Part shown: piece after piece, positions 32,493 to 44,407 of the stretch
Layout: each line of letters begins with the position of its first letter
How positions within the stretch are numbered: the stretch's first letter is position 1
DNA from: Amborella trichopoda
Lineage: Eukaryota > Streptophyta > Magnoliopsida > Amborellales > Amborellaceae
Assembly: GCF_000471905.2 (NCBI RefSeq)
Contig: NW_006499207.1
Coordinates: 4,316,427 to 4,380,426, forward strand
Length of the DNA stretch: 64,000 nt
Reading direction: 5' to 3'
Made by a program: the position numbers and the translations under genes
The notes under the pieces: generated by a model
What the model was told of the DNA's origin: nothing
Database searches by the model: none
Seen by the model: only the letters and a program-made list of their open reading frames with translations

Positions 32493-33480
32493 GCTTACCT
32501 CGCCGAATGTTGTGCTTCGGTAGAAACGAGAAGGACAACATTCAGAATCAAAACTGTCCTTTGACATTAGTTTTCTTCTTAGCCACCGGATCACACGAAT
32601 GTAAAGGGATACTCATGTGAAGCTGCTTCCCGAAGGGGTAACCAAGGTGCTCAGATGGTTGGAGGCCTTGTTTAAGGGCTTGTAGACCTAGATGTGAAGA
32701 CTTTTGGGGGGAGAAGAGACGTTGAGGATGTGTTTAAAGTCTTCACCTTTGTTAGACATATTTGGGATGTTGTTTGCTACTACACTAGGTTTGCTTTGAC
32801 AAGCAGAGCACCTCTGTGGGCCCCATCCTGCTGAGTTGACCATGGAGGGATTTTGGCAAGGCTGTCTCGAAAGGGCTCTACCCTTATTGTTGTGGGCAGG
32901 TATTGACCTGATTTGACAATTTCTTGCTTGTGAGGGATCTTGAGTGGTGATTTTAAGGCCCACACCCCGTTGGACATATGGGGGGATAATTTTAAAGTCT
33001 ACACCCTTTTGGATGTATGAGGGTCATTGTTTGCTGCCCAGGTTTTCCTATCTTGATTTGAAAGTTTCTTTCCTGTGAACAATCTTCTTTTTGGGTCTCA
33101 GTAACGGGGTATTCTGCTACAGAGGAATTCTCTTGAAATGCCAGTTGAAGCTGCCTATGGAGGCGAGCATTGCATCAACCTGCTTATTGGTCCGAGTGCC
33201 CTTTTGGGTTTTTATTTGGATAAGGGAAGTGATGTCGTATAGATGGTTTTCACCAACCTCCTTTTTATTACGCTCTTTTGCCCATGACCTGATGGCCATG
33301 TCTGCCCTTTTTCCATTTTGCTCACGATGCCCTTTGCTAGTTTTCACCGTGCCTGATTTTTATTTTACTGAACACTCTTACTCATGGTTTGGTGACCATG
33401 CCCATCTGTCATTTTTACTCATGGCATTCCCCTTTCGGGTTTACACCATGCCCCCTTTTTTTTGTGGGGACGTGTTTAAG
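32493..33480 (-). other. T3 pre-LTR region with conserved tract
   Basis: Read on the minus strand, aagcacaacattcggcgagg then taagc lies next to the 3' LTR as in T2. From 33000 to 33480 the sequence is homologous to 18890-19450 of T2 and includes ttactcatggcattcccc and ttttcaccgtgcctg motifs. The plus-strand frame at 33091-33507 has a similar minus-strand frame in T2 (18972-19451), but repeats explain most of it. Confidence 0.5.
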
Positions 33481-34260
33481 GTCATAACTCCGAGACCTGG
33501 GTTATGATTTAAAGTCTTATAGCCTTGACCATTATGCGAAGAAGTTTAACGTCATGCAATCAGGACGTGCGCTATAGTTTAGGGTCATATAACCTGGGTC
33601 GTGATGGTGATGGATGATGGTCTTTGAAGCCATAGAGTGAGTATGGTGATGTCTTGTTTCACTTGGGGGAGATGGCACGAGACCTTCTATGTATGATGGG
33701 TGATGTTTTTTTTGGAAGATAGATAAGGGCTGGCACACTAGTTGTCAATGAGTATGGATGATGAAATGGCTCACCGAGGATTCATGAGCATGGCCTCGAC
33801 TCACTGAGGGATGTCGCGAGTTTATGAAGAGCAATGGAGATGGACTCCCTAAGGAGGAAGTGAAGGTGGTATGTGCGCGCAGATGGGCTGACTAGGGAAA
33901 GCATGCGTGGAATAGCATGCAGGGGGTGTGCACGAAGTAGAGGGGCACACGTGTGTGGAGGTGTGTTTAAGGTCATGCCATCGGGACCTGGGCAAAGTAG
34001 TTTAACATCATGCGGTCAAGACGTGTGCTACAGTTTAGGGTCATGCAACTGAACCATTGTGTAAAGTAGTTTAATGTCATGCGGTCGGGACGTGTGCTAT
34101 AGTTCAAGGTCGTGTAATTGGATTAACGTCATGCGGTAAGGACATGTGCTACAGTTTAGGGTCATGCAACTGGACCTTGGAACCAAGCAGTTTAATGTCA
34201 TGCGGTCAAGACATGCGCTACAGTTTAGGGTTGTGCGAATGGACCATGGTGTAAAGTCGT
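33480..34260. repeat. Array of 'gtttaatgtcatgcggtc' units, T3 copy
   Basis: Units such as gtttaacgtcatgcaatc and agtttagggtcatgcaactg recur through the interval, densest at 33960-34260. It is the same array family as 1-1215 and 18030-18890, at the matching place between coding part and 3' LTR. Confidence 0.8.
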
Positions 34261-34559
34261 CATGTTATGAGGGTAGTTCAGTGAGGGGTGGACTCACTAG
34301 AGGATGTGAAGTGGATGAGGCTTCAAAAGGAATGAATCCGTGGATGATGGTCTAACCTACTAGGGATTAGGGGGTGAATGTGACTCCCTGGGGATTAAAA
34401 TGGGTGGAATTATGTGATGGAGGGCATTAGTACGACTCCATTGGGGATGGAAGGGTGATGAGGGTCGGACTTTGTCGATGAGTACAACGGGCCAGCTAGG
34501 GCAGGCATGCATACAAGCGCATACAAAAGGCATGAGTACAGAGGCAAAAGGGTTGCATT

Positions 34560-34765
34560 GGGTGGTACAGGGGTCGTGCTCAGTGGTGTAAAGTGTGCAC
34601 GGCGATGACCGGGCACTACAGAAAACACGCACAGCGAAGAACATGCACGATGGTGAGAACACATGGTGGTGAATGTGCACGGTGGTGAACGCGCACAGCA
34701 GTGAACGCGCGCAGTGGTGAACATGCACGGCAGTGAACGCACACGGCGATGAATGCTCACATAGG
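34560..34765. repeat. About 20-bp repeat 'gtgaacgcgcacagcag', T3
   Basis: About nine units of gtgaatgtgcacggtg or gtgaacgcgcacagca follow one another. Not seen in the other copies. Confidence 0.75.
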
Positions 34766-34839
34766 GCTGAGTTGAAGGGAATCACCCGGGTTTGAGCTCG
34801 GGCCAAAGCTCATTCAGCTCAGTTCATTATCCTTTTGTC

Positions 34840-34930
34840 CTCTGGACTTTGTCGTCATTCCCATTTTGTGAGGGGCGGAAGTGGGACACACGAGTTCCAT
34901 TTTACTAAAGGTAAAAATGTCTAAGGCTTG
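34840..34930 (+). promoter_or_regulatory. Antisense promoter-like module, T3 copy (decayed)
   Basis: gtgaggggcggaagtggga, then ccattttactaaaggtaaaa and gtctaaggcttgg, parallel the reverse complement of 17110-17190 in T2 (taccaaaggttaaaatgg, ctaaggc). It lies about 0.9 kb upstream of the PMD reading region and points toward it. The TATA seen in T2 and T4 is not at the equivalent place here; a ttttttataaagtg sequence occurs 20-30 bp further on. Confidence 0.45.
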
Positions 34931-35499
34931 GCAGTGAGTTTTTTATAAAGTGTGAGGGGATTTTCGACAAGAAAAGGGGAGAGGTTCCGACAAGGATTTT
35001 GACAGGGAAAATGAGACGGGAAGCCAAGGGTTAACGGTAATTTGCAAAAGTTTTCTAGCAGTGTATTCTGATGAGAGGAACGCATCAGAAGGGGGAAGAA
35101 AAAGGGCTCAGCAGTGAGCAAGGGTATTCACCAGGAAGATGAGAAAAAGGTACGGCAAGGTTTTCGAGCAAGGTCTAGTCGGCTGCAAGCAGAGAGAGAA
35201 CCAGGGGGGTTTCCAATGTTTTTCCAGCGAAGTGAAAAGGCTGGGCAGGGTTTTTGGCAGGTTTGAGTATTAGCAGAGGGGTGTGGAGAGTTTTCTAGCT
35301 GAAGCTAGTGTTTACCGGTGTGAGAGGGGGAGTGTTCAACATTGCAGTGGGAAAGGGATAGTCGGTTGAGGCAACCAAAGTTCATTGTCTGCACGTGTGG
35401 AGGGGGTAGGTGTGATAACGAGGAGTCACGCATGTAGTGCTAAACAGCAAAAAAGACGGCTTGTGCAGAGGCACACGTGTGAGGTGACACATGCGAGGG

Positions 35500-35830
35500 A
35501 GACAATTAGCATGTTGTGCACGGCAGTGAGAAGAGCATGGCATCAAAACATGCATGTCAGTGAGAAGCTTGTGGCATCAAAACGTGCACGTTAGTGAGAA
35601 GCGTGCGGCATTAAAACGTGCAAGGCAAGGAGAAGCGTGTGGCATCAAAACATGCACATCAGTGAGAAGTGTGTCGCATTAAAAATGCGCATGGCAAGGA
35701 GAAGCGCACAACGGTGGGAGGCACGCGTAATCACAATGTGTACGTCAAAGGGAAGCACATGGCATTGAAACACGCATGGCAGTGAGAAGCACACGGCATC
35801 AACATGCGCACGGCAGCCAAGTATTTTGAA
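35500..35830. repeat. About 32-bp repeat 'gtgagaagcgtgcggcat', T3
   Basis: About nine units of agtgagaagcgtgcggcatc followed by aaaacgtgcac run up to the start of the PMD reading region. They would lie in its 5' leader if it is transcribed from the module at about 34840. Confidence 0.8.
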
Positions 35831-35859
35831 GGGGCAAGAATACACATCCAATAGATGAA

Positions 35860-38800
35860 CCTTCAGACGACCAAGGTTCTAAGAACATTCCAAAAGTGAA
35901 AAATCTTCCAAGAGTAGGGGAGTTGGGGACCAGCAATTTTACCGACGATAACTTGGTTTGGAGGGACCCTATTTGGCTCGCAGAGCCTTCATGCAAGCTA
36001 GAGTGGCCCCTGAGTATTACCTTTATCAGCGGATCAGTGTGTTTTGAAGTCTGCAAGAATAATGATGGCACTGTTTCAGCCGAAGAGGAGGTTGCTCTCC
36101 TTCATTGTATGCATAGGGAGATAGCTTCCAGTGAATACCTTCTTACTCTTGGGAATAGGATGGCTAAGATAAAGGGGTAGGTATGGTCTCTTCTTGGGCT
36201 CCGAATGCAGGGGGAGCACCAGTTTCTGAGGGGGTACACTTTTTGGACCCTTAATGTGTTGCAACTGTATGTAGGCACACTCCAGCGTGCCTTCCTGTCG
36301 GCAGTAGTTCAGTGCTCCGTGGGGTACTTCGTCTGGCGCTCCAATACTGTCAAAGCACTACTGGAGACATGGAGTCACGTCAGCAACACGTGGCTGTTTG
36401 GTCATGGTGAGGTAGAAATCTCCGTGTTAGATCTTCATTTTATTGGCGGCCTACCATTGACAGGGGTGATGTATGACAAGTTCGTGCCTCAAAACTCAGT
36501 CATTTTCGACAAAGTGTCGTTAGGGGGCGAGTTACCTCCTACTGGTCTTAAGAAGCTATTCGAGATTAACCAACTCCTTAGCTCTCAGTCCACTGGCTCT
36601 CAGTCCACTGGTGGTCGTGTGACCTTTACCCAATGGGTGAGGTACTTTTATGGAGAATCCCCTAATGCGGCTGAGTTGGATTGCTCTTTGAGGGGAAAGG
36701 GAAAGGTCGTTGCAAAAGAGATACCTCCCATTTATAAATGCCAGTCCGCGAGCAATGGCATTTTTCTGGCCGTGTATCTGGCCTTGTTCCTCTGTAAATT
36801 TGTCCTTCCCAGGGGAGGAGATGTAATTTTTCCAAGCTTGCTTTACATAGTCTGTGACATGGTGAGAGGGCGTCAATATGCCCTTGCACAACCAGTCATG
36901 AGCAACATTTACTATGGGCTAGGGGCTATGCCCTGAGGAAAGCCCTACAAAGGTAAAGGAGGCGGTCTTGGACTGGTGAAAGGTGAGGCTTTTCCTGAAG
37001 ACTTCAGGACACCTTTCCCAATTCATTATGTGCTCGGGTGGCTTGCAGCAAACTTCCCCAACACTTATAGCAGGTACCCAATTTTGCAAGAGAGAATGTG
37101 TCCTCATATGATCAAAATTGCGGGGCAAAGGGCTGTTTTCCATACCCCCGAGGATGCACGAAGTATGTTTGGCAATGAGTCCTCTCACATGCATCGAGTC
37201 CCCTTTCCGGTGGGGGGTTCCACAAACCGTGCTTTTATGGATGAGCTCGACCATGAGCTGGATGGCGCTTCTACAGGCATCAGGGTGCTCATGTACATTC
37301 TAAGTGTCTGAGGAGGGGTCGTAACCTATCGGACCCCATATGGCACACAGCTCGAGGAATATTACCCCCATCTCGACCAAGGGTGCCCCTTCCCAATCTT
37401 ATTCAAAAATCGTTATGGGAAGGTAAGCATTGAGAAGACGAAAGGACTAGGGACTCTCTGTGAATCATGGAAGGCAATCCATGTTCGCACTGCTTGGTCG
37501 ACAAGCTTAGAGGTCACTAACGTGAACAATTTTGTCATGCCTTACTTTGGCAGAAGGGGCTGAACAACTAAGGTGTATGAGCGTTGGTGGAGGATCACCA
37601 ACCACGGATACTGGGAGGTCGCCCACACTTGGATGGAGGTAAATAGTTATTAGCACCAGGAGACCACGCAGGGGAGGAATTTCAAAGCCCCTCCTTTTGG
37701 TTGGGTCCTTGATCTGGATTATTCCCAGAACTGGGAACAACTTGGGGTGCCCGAGAGATAGGCGGATGAGGCTTCTCCATAAATGCTTGTGTTGAGGGAG
37801 AAAATAGAGAGTATCTTTGACAACCTCTGCTCGATCTTTGAGTGGAGAGAGGGCCGAAAGGTCACTGGCATGGAGGGGCGTGCAGGACATAAATGCCTTG
37901 ATTGGGAGTGGCCTTCATAGAGCTCAAGGATTTAAGCATGGCGAGTCTTCAGCAAGGCCTACATCTGCGGGGGAAGGAAAGAAGAAAAGGAAAGACCCAC
38001 GCGCTCAGTGACTTCAGAGTCTGAGCCCCCCTTAAGGCGAAGGAGCACCAAGCTGAGGCAATCACCACCAATTGCTCAGTCAATGGTTGGCACTCGTACT
38101 TCATCTGAAGTCGGAAGTGCGTCTGCTGCCACTACAGATGCTCCTAGTTCTGCTGCTTTTTCCCAAGTTCAAGAGGTTAGCTCTTCAAGCAAGGAGACTG
38201 TTGTTGTGTCTCCCTCTCAAGAGGCTAGTGCTTCGACCCTGAGGTCGGTGGAGGAGCTAGCTTTAGCTCCATCTGTCTCACCGAAGAGCATAAACAATCT
38301 TTTACGAATGGTTGAGGGGAGCTCGATTGCTAGTGGGGCTGCTAATTAAGGCTACATTACTGTTCCAGGGGAAGAGCCTGACATCGATGGGGGATTCGAG
38401 CATCATGAGGCGACTCCCCGGGTGACGAAGGTCCAAGCTCTGTTGGAGAAGAAGAGCCTGTCTTAAGCGAGCAACCTGCAGTAGTTGCTGAGGGTGTGAG
38501 TGATGAAGGCCATAGTATTACTCAGGGAGGGTAGGCTAGCCTTAATGAGCAACCTGGAGCAGCTGCTCTGGGTGAAATGATCGAGAATGTGGGAGACGAA
38601 GGCCCAGACACTACTGATGGGGAGGCCCCTGAGAAATATGTTGGTATGGGCTTTGAGGTTGCACCTCCAGAGGCGGTTATAGACATGGCCATCATTTCTT
38701 CAGAGGTGGCCCCTCCTACCAATGTGACCCTAGTTGCGATCGCTTCAGACATGATTCCCTCAGCTGGGGTGATCACAATTCCGACTCGACCCTATTAGAG

Positions 38801-39433
38801 GCTCAAGGCAATGTCAATCCTGGGATGGCTGACGACTTGCTGCGTGCAGGCCTTCAGCGGTTAAAGGGGTGATCCCTCGTAGAGCTTGGCCCAGCAATCG
38901 TCAAACTCTAGAAATATGTGCTTGCACTGCGTACTATTGAGGGCAATTCGGAGGTCTTTGGCCGCTTTGATTATCTCATGATTGAAATGGAGGACTAGAG
39001 AGCGAAGGGGCTATAGCAGGAGCCAGAAACAAGTGAGTTGGCTTCTTTGGAAGCATCCCTCACGTGCCATCGTGAGGAAGTGGATTCCTGTGTACAGAAG
39101 AGAGCTGTCGTGGCCACTCATCAACTCGATCTCAAGACGGAGGCAAAGGCCTGTTTTGACAAGATGATGGCCATAAGGATGGAGATACAGAGACTGAAGG
39201 GCGAGTTTGACGAACTTGAGCAGGAGATGAATCAGAGGAAGGCCTTGGATGCAGCTCTAGTTGAAGATCTATTGGAATTCTCCCTCACCATTAAGTCGAA
39301 GACTGCCTCCATGGCACAAGAGGCTCGAAGGGTGGCTAAATTGAGGGAGCATGCTCAAGGGACTGTAGCAGTATCCGAAGATCCCAAGACAAAGAATAAT
39401 GAGATCATCGATTCCATTTTTTATTACATATAG
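35860..39433 (+). pseudogene. Antisense plant-mobile-domain (PMD) protein region with coiled-coil tail, in T3
   Basis: A long plus-strand reading region, antisense to gag of its element. The N-terminal block VGELGTSNFTDDNLVW and DPIWLAEPS at about 35910-36000 is shared with T1. The PMD core lies at 36205-37311: TWLFGHGEVEISVLDLHFIG followed by GLPLTGV fits the PMD 'gE(v/m)t(v/i)tLeDv..LlGLPv.G' signature; GIFLAVYLALFLCKFVLP then DVIFPSLLYIVCDMVRGRQ matches the typical later PMD helices; PFPIHYVLGWLAANFP follows. Then come a basic EGKKKRKDPRAQ patch (about 37970-38010), a Ser/Thr-rich and acidic low-complexity part, and a heptad-rich coiled coil at about 38970-39400 (RMEIQRLKGEFDELEQEM). PMD genes (PF10536, MAIN/MAIL1 relatives) are known to ride in plant transposons. 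About ten breaks; fossil. Confidence 0.8.
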
Positions 39434-39990
39434 ATATTTGTACACAAAGTTTTGCTTATATGAACATACCACCATTTTCTGTCCTTTTCTTGTATCGTTC
39501 ATGGCTTGCATTTCTTCATGTTTCATTACTGCCTTTCAGGAGACCATACGACAGTAAGGGGTCCTTCTCATTATTTTCTCGTGATGCCCTCTTAGGCTTT
39601 CATTGGGCCCCATTTTTTTATTTGATGACTTTTGCTCATTATATCTAGTGATGCTACCATGCCCCGTCCTTTTTTTGTTTCTTTTCTTTTTCTTTTGACA
39701 CTTTTGCCCATGGTTCCCTTTCGGGTTTTCACCATGTCTGTCTTTTTGACATTTTTACCCACGACACCCTTTCAAGTTTTTGTCGTATCCCACTTTTTCA
39801 AGAAGAGAGGTGAGAGGAGGTAGAGTACTTGAGCCCTTGTCTTAGGGTGTGGTAAGCAACTGCGGCCCCAATGGCTTCAAACGGAGCAATGATTCTCTTT
39901 TCACCTCTTAATCCTTGATTAGTCAGGGGCTCATAGTTCATCGTCCTCATGATCCATGCCCCTGATGACTATAGAGACTCCAATCAAGGG
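39434..39990. other. Stretch between PMD end and gag-protease tail, with 'cccatggttccctttcgggtt' repeats
   Basis: From 39590 to 39800 two or three units of ttttgcccatggttccc and tttcgggttttcaccatg occur. Similar units lie at 33290-33450, so related repeats sit on both sides of the PMD unit. No gene is supported. Confidence 0.5.
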
Positions 39991-39999
39991 AGGTTTTGG

Positions 40000-40700
40000 C
40001 CTCTGGACGGGATGAGTTCTTTGAAATCTCATGTCCGTCATAGTTCCTTGATTCTGGCATGAATCCCTCCAAGGATTTTGAAGCACTCCATATTGAAGGG
40101 GCTTCTTCCACTTTGGCCTTCCCTTTACACAAGGCTTCTAATTTGTTTTAAAGACCTTGCATTTCTTTCCATAGCCCAGCAAGAGCTGCTAGACTTTGAT
40201 GGTGCGGCGAGCAGTTTCCATTTGGCTTCTCTTCTACCAAGGAGTCATGGATGTGTAGGACTCTTAGAGAGTCGCATGCTTGGGCTGACCCTTGGGACAA
40301 ATGAGGGACATCTTCTTCTCTTAGAGAGGCTGGGATGCGAAGGATCTTGCGGTCTGGCTGCCATGACACTTCTGCGTCAAGGAGTGCAATTGGGATGTGC
40401 AAGACCTTTTGCTGGTCTGGCGTGTAGGTGACCCTTGAGGCTAAAGCATCTACTCCCATGGCTTCCTTGGGCTCATCAGTAGTCACTTGTTCCACAACTG
40501 GTGGGGGTGACTCTGGACTGAACGAGGAGGGGAGAGCTTCATCTTTAAGGGGAGTAGGTAATGCTTTAGGGAGAGGATATGGAGTGTTGGTGTTGATAGA
40601 GGTCAAAGGGAGGATTTTTCCATTTCTCTCATCTTCTTTGAACATGTCCAAGAGTACTCGTCCTACATCATCAGCATCATCATGGGGGGATAGTTCCACT
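40000..40700 (-). pseudogene. Tail region downstream of protease, T3
   Basis: A minus-strand reading stretch at 40699-40148 begins ELSPHDDADDVGRVLLDMF, followed by Pro/Ser-rich sequence and three related blocks: KVLHIPIALLDAEV, KILRIPASLREEDV and RVLHIHDSLVEEK. This is an internal repeat of about 30 residues with the pattern (K/R)(V/I)L.I..(S/A)L..E. It lies where RT would begin in an ordinary pol gene, but no RT motif is present. I do not recognise the domain. Confidence 0.5.
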
Positions 40701-41460
40701 CTTCTTACAGATCTTCATTCATCATCCTTGGGTTCTTGAGATGATAGCGGGTCCACTAAGTAGTACTTTACATCGGCATAATGCGTCTCAGCACTGGGGA
40801 ACGGTCTTTTGTAAGCATAGACCGTGTATTGTCCCATCCTAGTTGTACTTAAAGCATTGATGAAGAATGGATGGAACCACTCCTTGGTCATGCATCCAAG
40901 GGCATCCAAGGAAGATGTTGTACGATGTGTCGGTATCGATTACATGGAACTGAGCGTAATCGTTTAATGCACCGATCTTGAGACAAAGGCAAATAATGTC
41001 GGCTGGTTTCTCAACCGACTGATTGAATCCCTAAACTGTGATGTTCGTTGGTGTGAGATCATCAGACCCCAGTCCTAGAAAGGTGAGAATCCTTCTTGGG
41101 ATGAGATTGACTGTTGATCCTCTGTCTAGCATAATTCGGTTTATGGGACACGCATGTAACTCACAAGTTACGAAGAGAGGCCGGTTGTGAAACTTTCCAC
41201 CCAACTGCAGGTCGTCATCCAAGAAAGTGACATTCATACAATTGTTTAGAATTGCAAGGTCTACTTCAATGGGCTCTACTTCGGTCTCATATACCTCAGG
41301 GTAGGATAGATCTTGAACAAGGGTCATGTGATAGTTTGTTGAGAGCATAAGGGTGTCATAAACGCTGAGAAGAGCAAGGAGTTTCCTCAGGTGTCCAACC
41401 ACGTCATACTTGACCTTGTCATCATCAACCTTTTGAGCTCTTGGTCTCGCCACGGGTTTG
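40701..41460 (-). pseudogene. pol: Retropepsin-like protease, T3
   Basis: Aspartic-protease region following gag on the minus strand. KVKYDVVGHLRKLLALLSVY and DDLQLGGKFHNRPLFVT lead into LDRGSTVNLIPRRILTFLGL, the Tat/Ogre-type active-site region ('D.GS.VNLIP..L..LG'). Downstream DYAQFHVIDTDTSYNIFLG and CPWMHDQGVVPS give the second conserved block ('YN.ILG.PW.H'). The protease would cut the Gag precursor. It is present in T3 and partly in T1, but not seen in T2 or T4. A few breaks. Confidence 0.8.
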
Positions 41461-41479
41461 GGTGTTATGGAAGGTTGTG

Positions 41480-44407
41480 AGGTAGGTTTAGGCGGTGGAG
41501 GTTGTTTTTGGGGTACCGACTGACTTTATTGTGCAACCGATGTGGATTGGAGAGTTTGTGAAGATTGGGTAGGTAAAGATTGCACCACCAGACTTGGTGC
41601 CAACTTGCTAGGTCGAGCAGCCGAGTCTGATGTGGACTGGTTAGATTGGGTGATAGGGGTAGGAGTTGGTAAAATAGAGGTTGATGGAAGCTGAAGGTTT
41701 GAGGATGGTTGGGAATATGGAACTAATGGTGGTCCTGGGTACCTAAGGAGTGGTGGATTGGTTGATGTGTTAGGATACGGGATGAGTGGAAAACCAGGGT
41801 ACTTTAAGAGCTTCAGTTTCTGCATAGGTGGTTGTAACTTCTTACTTGACCCGAGACTGATCGGGTCAGTGTTGGTCACTACTTCGGAGATTTGCACCAT
41901 GTGGCATGCTTCTAGAGAAAGGAAGCTCTGCCCTCTTGACTCTCTCAGCCATTGCTCCAAATAGGGCTAAGAGAGACATTAGATTCCTTTAGCCATGGGA
42001 TTCCTATGCTGCTTGAGGAGCTCCTCAATAGTGATAGGAGGCTTCTTGTTGGCTCTAGATGCCAAGGCATCAGCGACTGTCAAGAACCTAGCTACTTGGG
42101 CCACCATCTTCTTCAGTTGTTTTCGATGTTGTCTACTAATGTTGCAACTTTTCAGCTCTTTGTCAAGAACCTCAAAGTTTGGGCATTCAAGAGTTGTACC
42201 TGCAAAATACATATTCGCAGAAGAAGAAGAACAAGGGTTAGAAGAGTCGGGCATAGAAAAAGGGGGAGAGCTTTTAAGGTCATCACTCAAATTGGACCTA
42301 TTCGGGTAGCTTTTATCGTCATCACCAGAATTGGATGTGTGCAGGGAATCTTTTAGGTCTTCACCCTACTTGGACCGTTGAGGGGTGCTTTTAATGTCGT
42401 CATCCTTATCAGCCGTGTTGAGAACCTAAGGAGAGGAAGGCTCAGAAATGCCCTCTTGACTGGTTTACGAGTCTTGGTTAGTGAGAGCGACTAACTTAGG
42501 GAAGAAATCCTCTAGAGTTGGCAATGGAGGAAGGGGCTTGAGGAATTCAACCTCGATCTGGGGAGGGAGTTTCCTCTTTCGGTGGGTGGCACTTGGTGCT
42601 TGTCTTCTTCTACCATTTTTGTGAACGAGGGCATGCTGACCAGGTTCACGAAGCTTCGAGGCTGGCCTTGCTTGGCGAACGACCTCCCTCTTCATGGATT
42701 TCATTATGCTTCATCCTCGATAGACCTGCCATGGTTGGGAAGTCGAGGGTTCATCAGGGTCAGAAGGCTCAGGCAGCGTGCCATCACAAGGGGTTCGTGC
42801 CTGAGTGACCTCTTGTGTCAAGAATCTAGTGGATTGAGCATGATCTTCTGAGATAGTGACCTCATAACTGGTGATATGGGCACCAAAGATTCTCAATCCC
42901 TCGAACGAGGTTCCTGGGCTGTCATGACAACTTTGGTGTGATGATCCCTACTCGACGCATCATGCATAATAGTGCCTAAAGGAGGTTCGGTGGTAGTTCA
43001 TCAAGACGATATTCTTGCTTGTCATCTTGTTGAATTGTCACCATGTGAGATGCTTCAGTTGCCCTGAATGCCTTCTTGAGACTATCGAGCTTTATCTGCT
43101 CCTTCTGGATTAGAGCCTTGATGTGATCTTTAAGAGTGAAGCAATCCTGAATGGGATGCCCCAACATTCTATGATATACTCAGTAATTCTTGTGAGTGGA
43201 AAAATCATCATCTTCTTGTTTTTTTACCACAGGCAAGGTGATCATTTGTTGCTCTATCAACATTCAGAGTAAGGTCGGGACCCATTCCTTATCAAAGCTA
43301 TGGACTTTCTTTTTCTGCTTCTCCTAGTAGTCCTTTCCGTAGAGGTTTCAAGATGGAGGCATCGTATTGTAGGACTGGGGTTTCTGTTGGATTGCATGAG
43401 GTGTTCGCTAAGCATTTGTAGGGTTTACCCGCTTAAAGAAATCCATAGTTGAGGTGAGGCCTTCTTGGGGTCTGATATAGTGACAGCAGCACTAATCACT
43501 CCTTTCTGTTGATTGCCTCGAGAATTAGAACAAACATTACCAAAGCTTCATTTATTTTCCCCATTTGATGAAAGGGTTCGAAGTTTTTCATGATGTTTAA
43601 GTAGGCTCTCTATCTGGACTGCTTTAGAAATCAGATCCGATATAGAGGTCGGGTTTGAAGCCTCAACATGCAAGGATATTTCCGGCTGCATATTGCGCAC
43701 ACATGTTTGGACCGCATCAATTTTAGGCATGGGAATAGTTTGGTACGCTGCCAGATCTCTCCATCTTGAGATGAATTGATTAACTGCCTCATCTGGACCC
43801 TGAGTCAATGTGAGAAGCTCAATGATCTGAACTTATCTTTCAACTTCATAGAAGTGTTTATAGAATAATTGTGCCATTTCTTCCTAGGTTTGCACTGAGT
43901 TCGGGGTGAGTCTAGCATACTACTTGAATGTTGGCCGGTCAAGAGTTTCAACAAACTGACGAAGAAGAAGCCTCCCATCAGCTACTGTTTCTTGACATGC
44001 CGAATAGAAATGGGCAATATGCTGGTGAGGCCAATTCGTGCCGTTGAAGAGCGGGAGTCTTCCCTTTTGGTAATTAGGGGGAAACATGAGCTAATCAATG
44101 TAAGAGGAATAGGGCTTCCAATACAAAGTTGTATCTTGCACGCCCGGGATCTGTCTGCCTCGCAAACTGTAGGTGACCATGGCATTGATGTCGGCTTGTG
44201 AGACCTGATGATGGGAGGAATAGTCATGTGAAGGAGGTGGCTGTCTCGAGACCGGATCGGCTGGATCAGGAGAATTGAATTCCTGGTGAGATGAGTTCCT
44301 AAGGAGACGGGTACCTTCCATCAGATCTTCTCCATCATCTTACGCATCATGCCCTCAAATCTATTCATACAGTCTTCTTGATCATCATTGGGCTCCTCAA
44401 TGACCAT
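41480..44407 (-). pseudogene. gag: gag, T3
   Basis: Gag region starting at the ATG complementary to 44405-44407 with MVIEEPNDDQEDCMNRFEGM. The N-terminal part carries VSQADINAMVTYSLRGRQIP (44170), equal to VSQSDIDIMVTHSLKNKQIS in T4. The capsid-like core at 43808-43548 reads TQGPDEAVNQFISRWRDLA, VRNMQPEISLHVEASNPTS. Near 43170 LGHPIQDCFTLKDHIKALIQ matches the HPTDDCYTLKDII block of T4. Pro-rich linkers and ECPNFEVLDKELKSCNISRQ (42250) follow. The C-terminal EACHMVQISEV leads to a Pro/Ser/Thr-rich linker and then protease. Several breaks. Confidence 0.8.
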
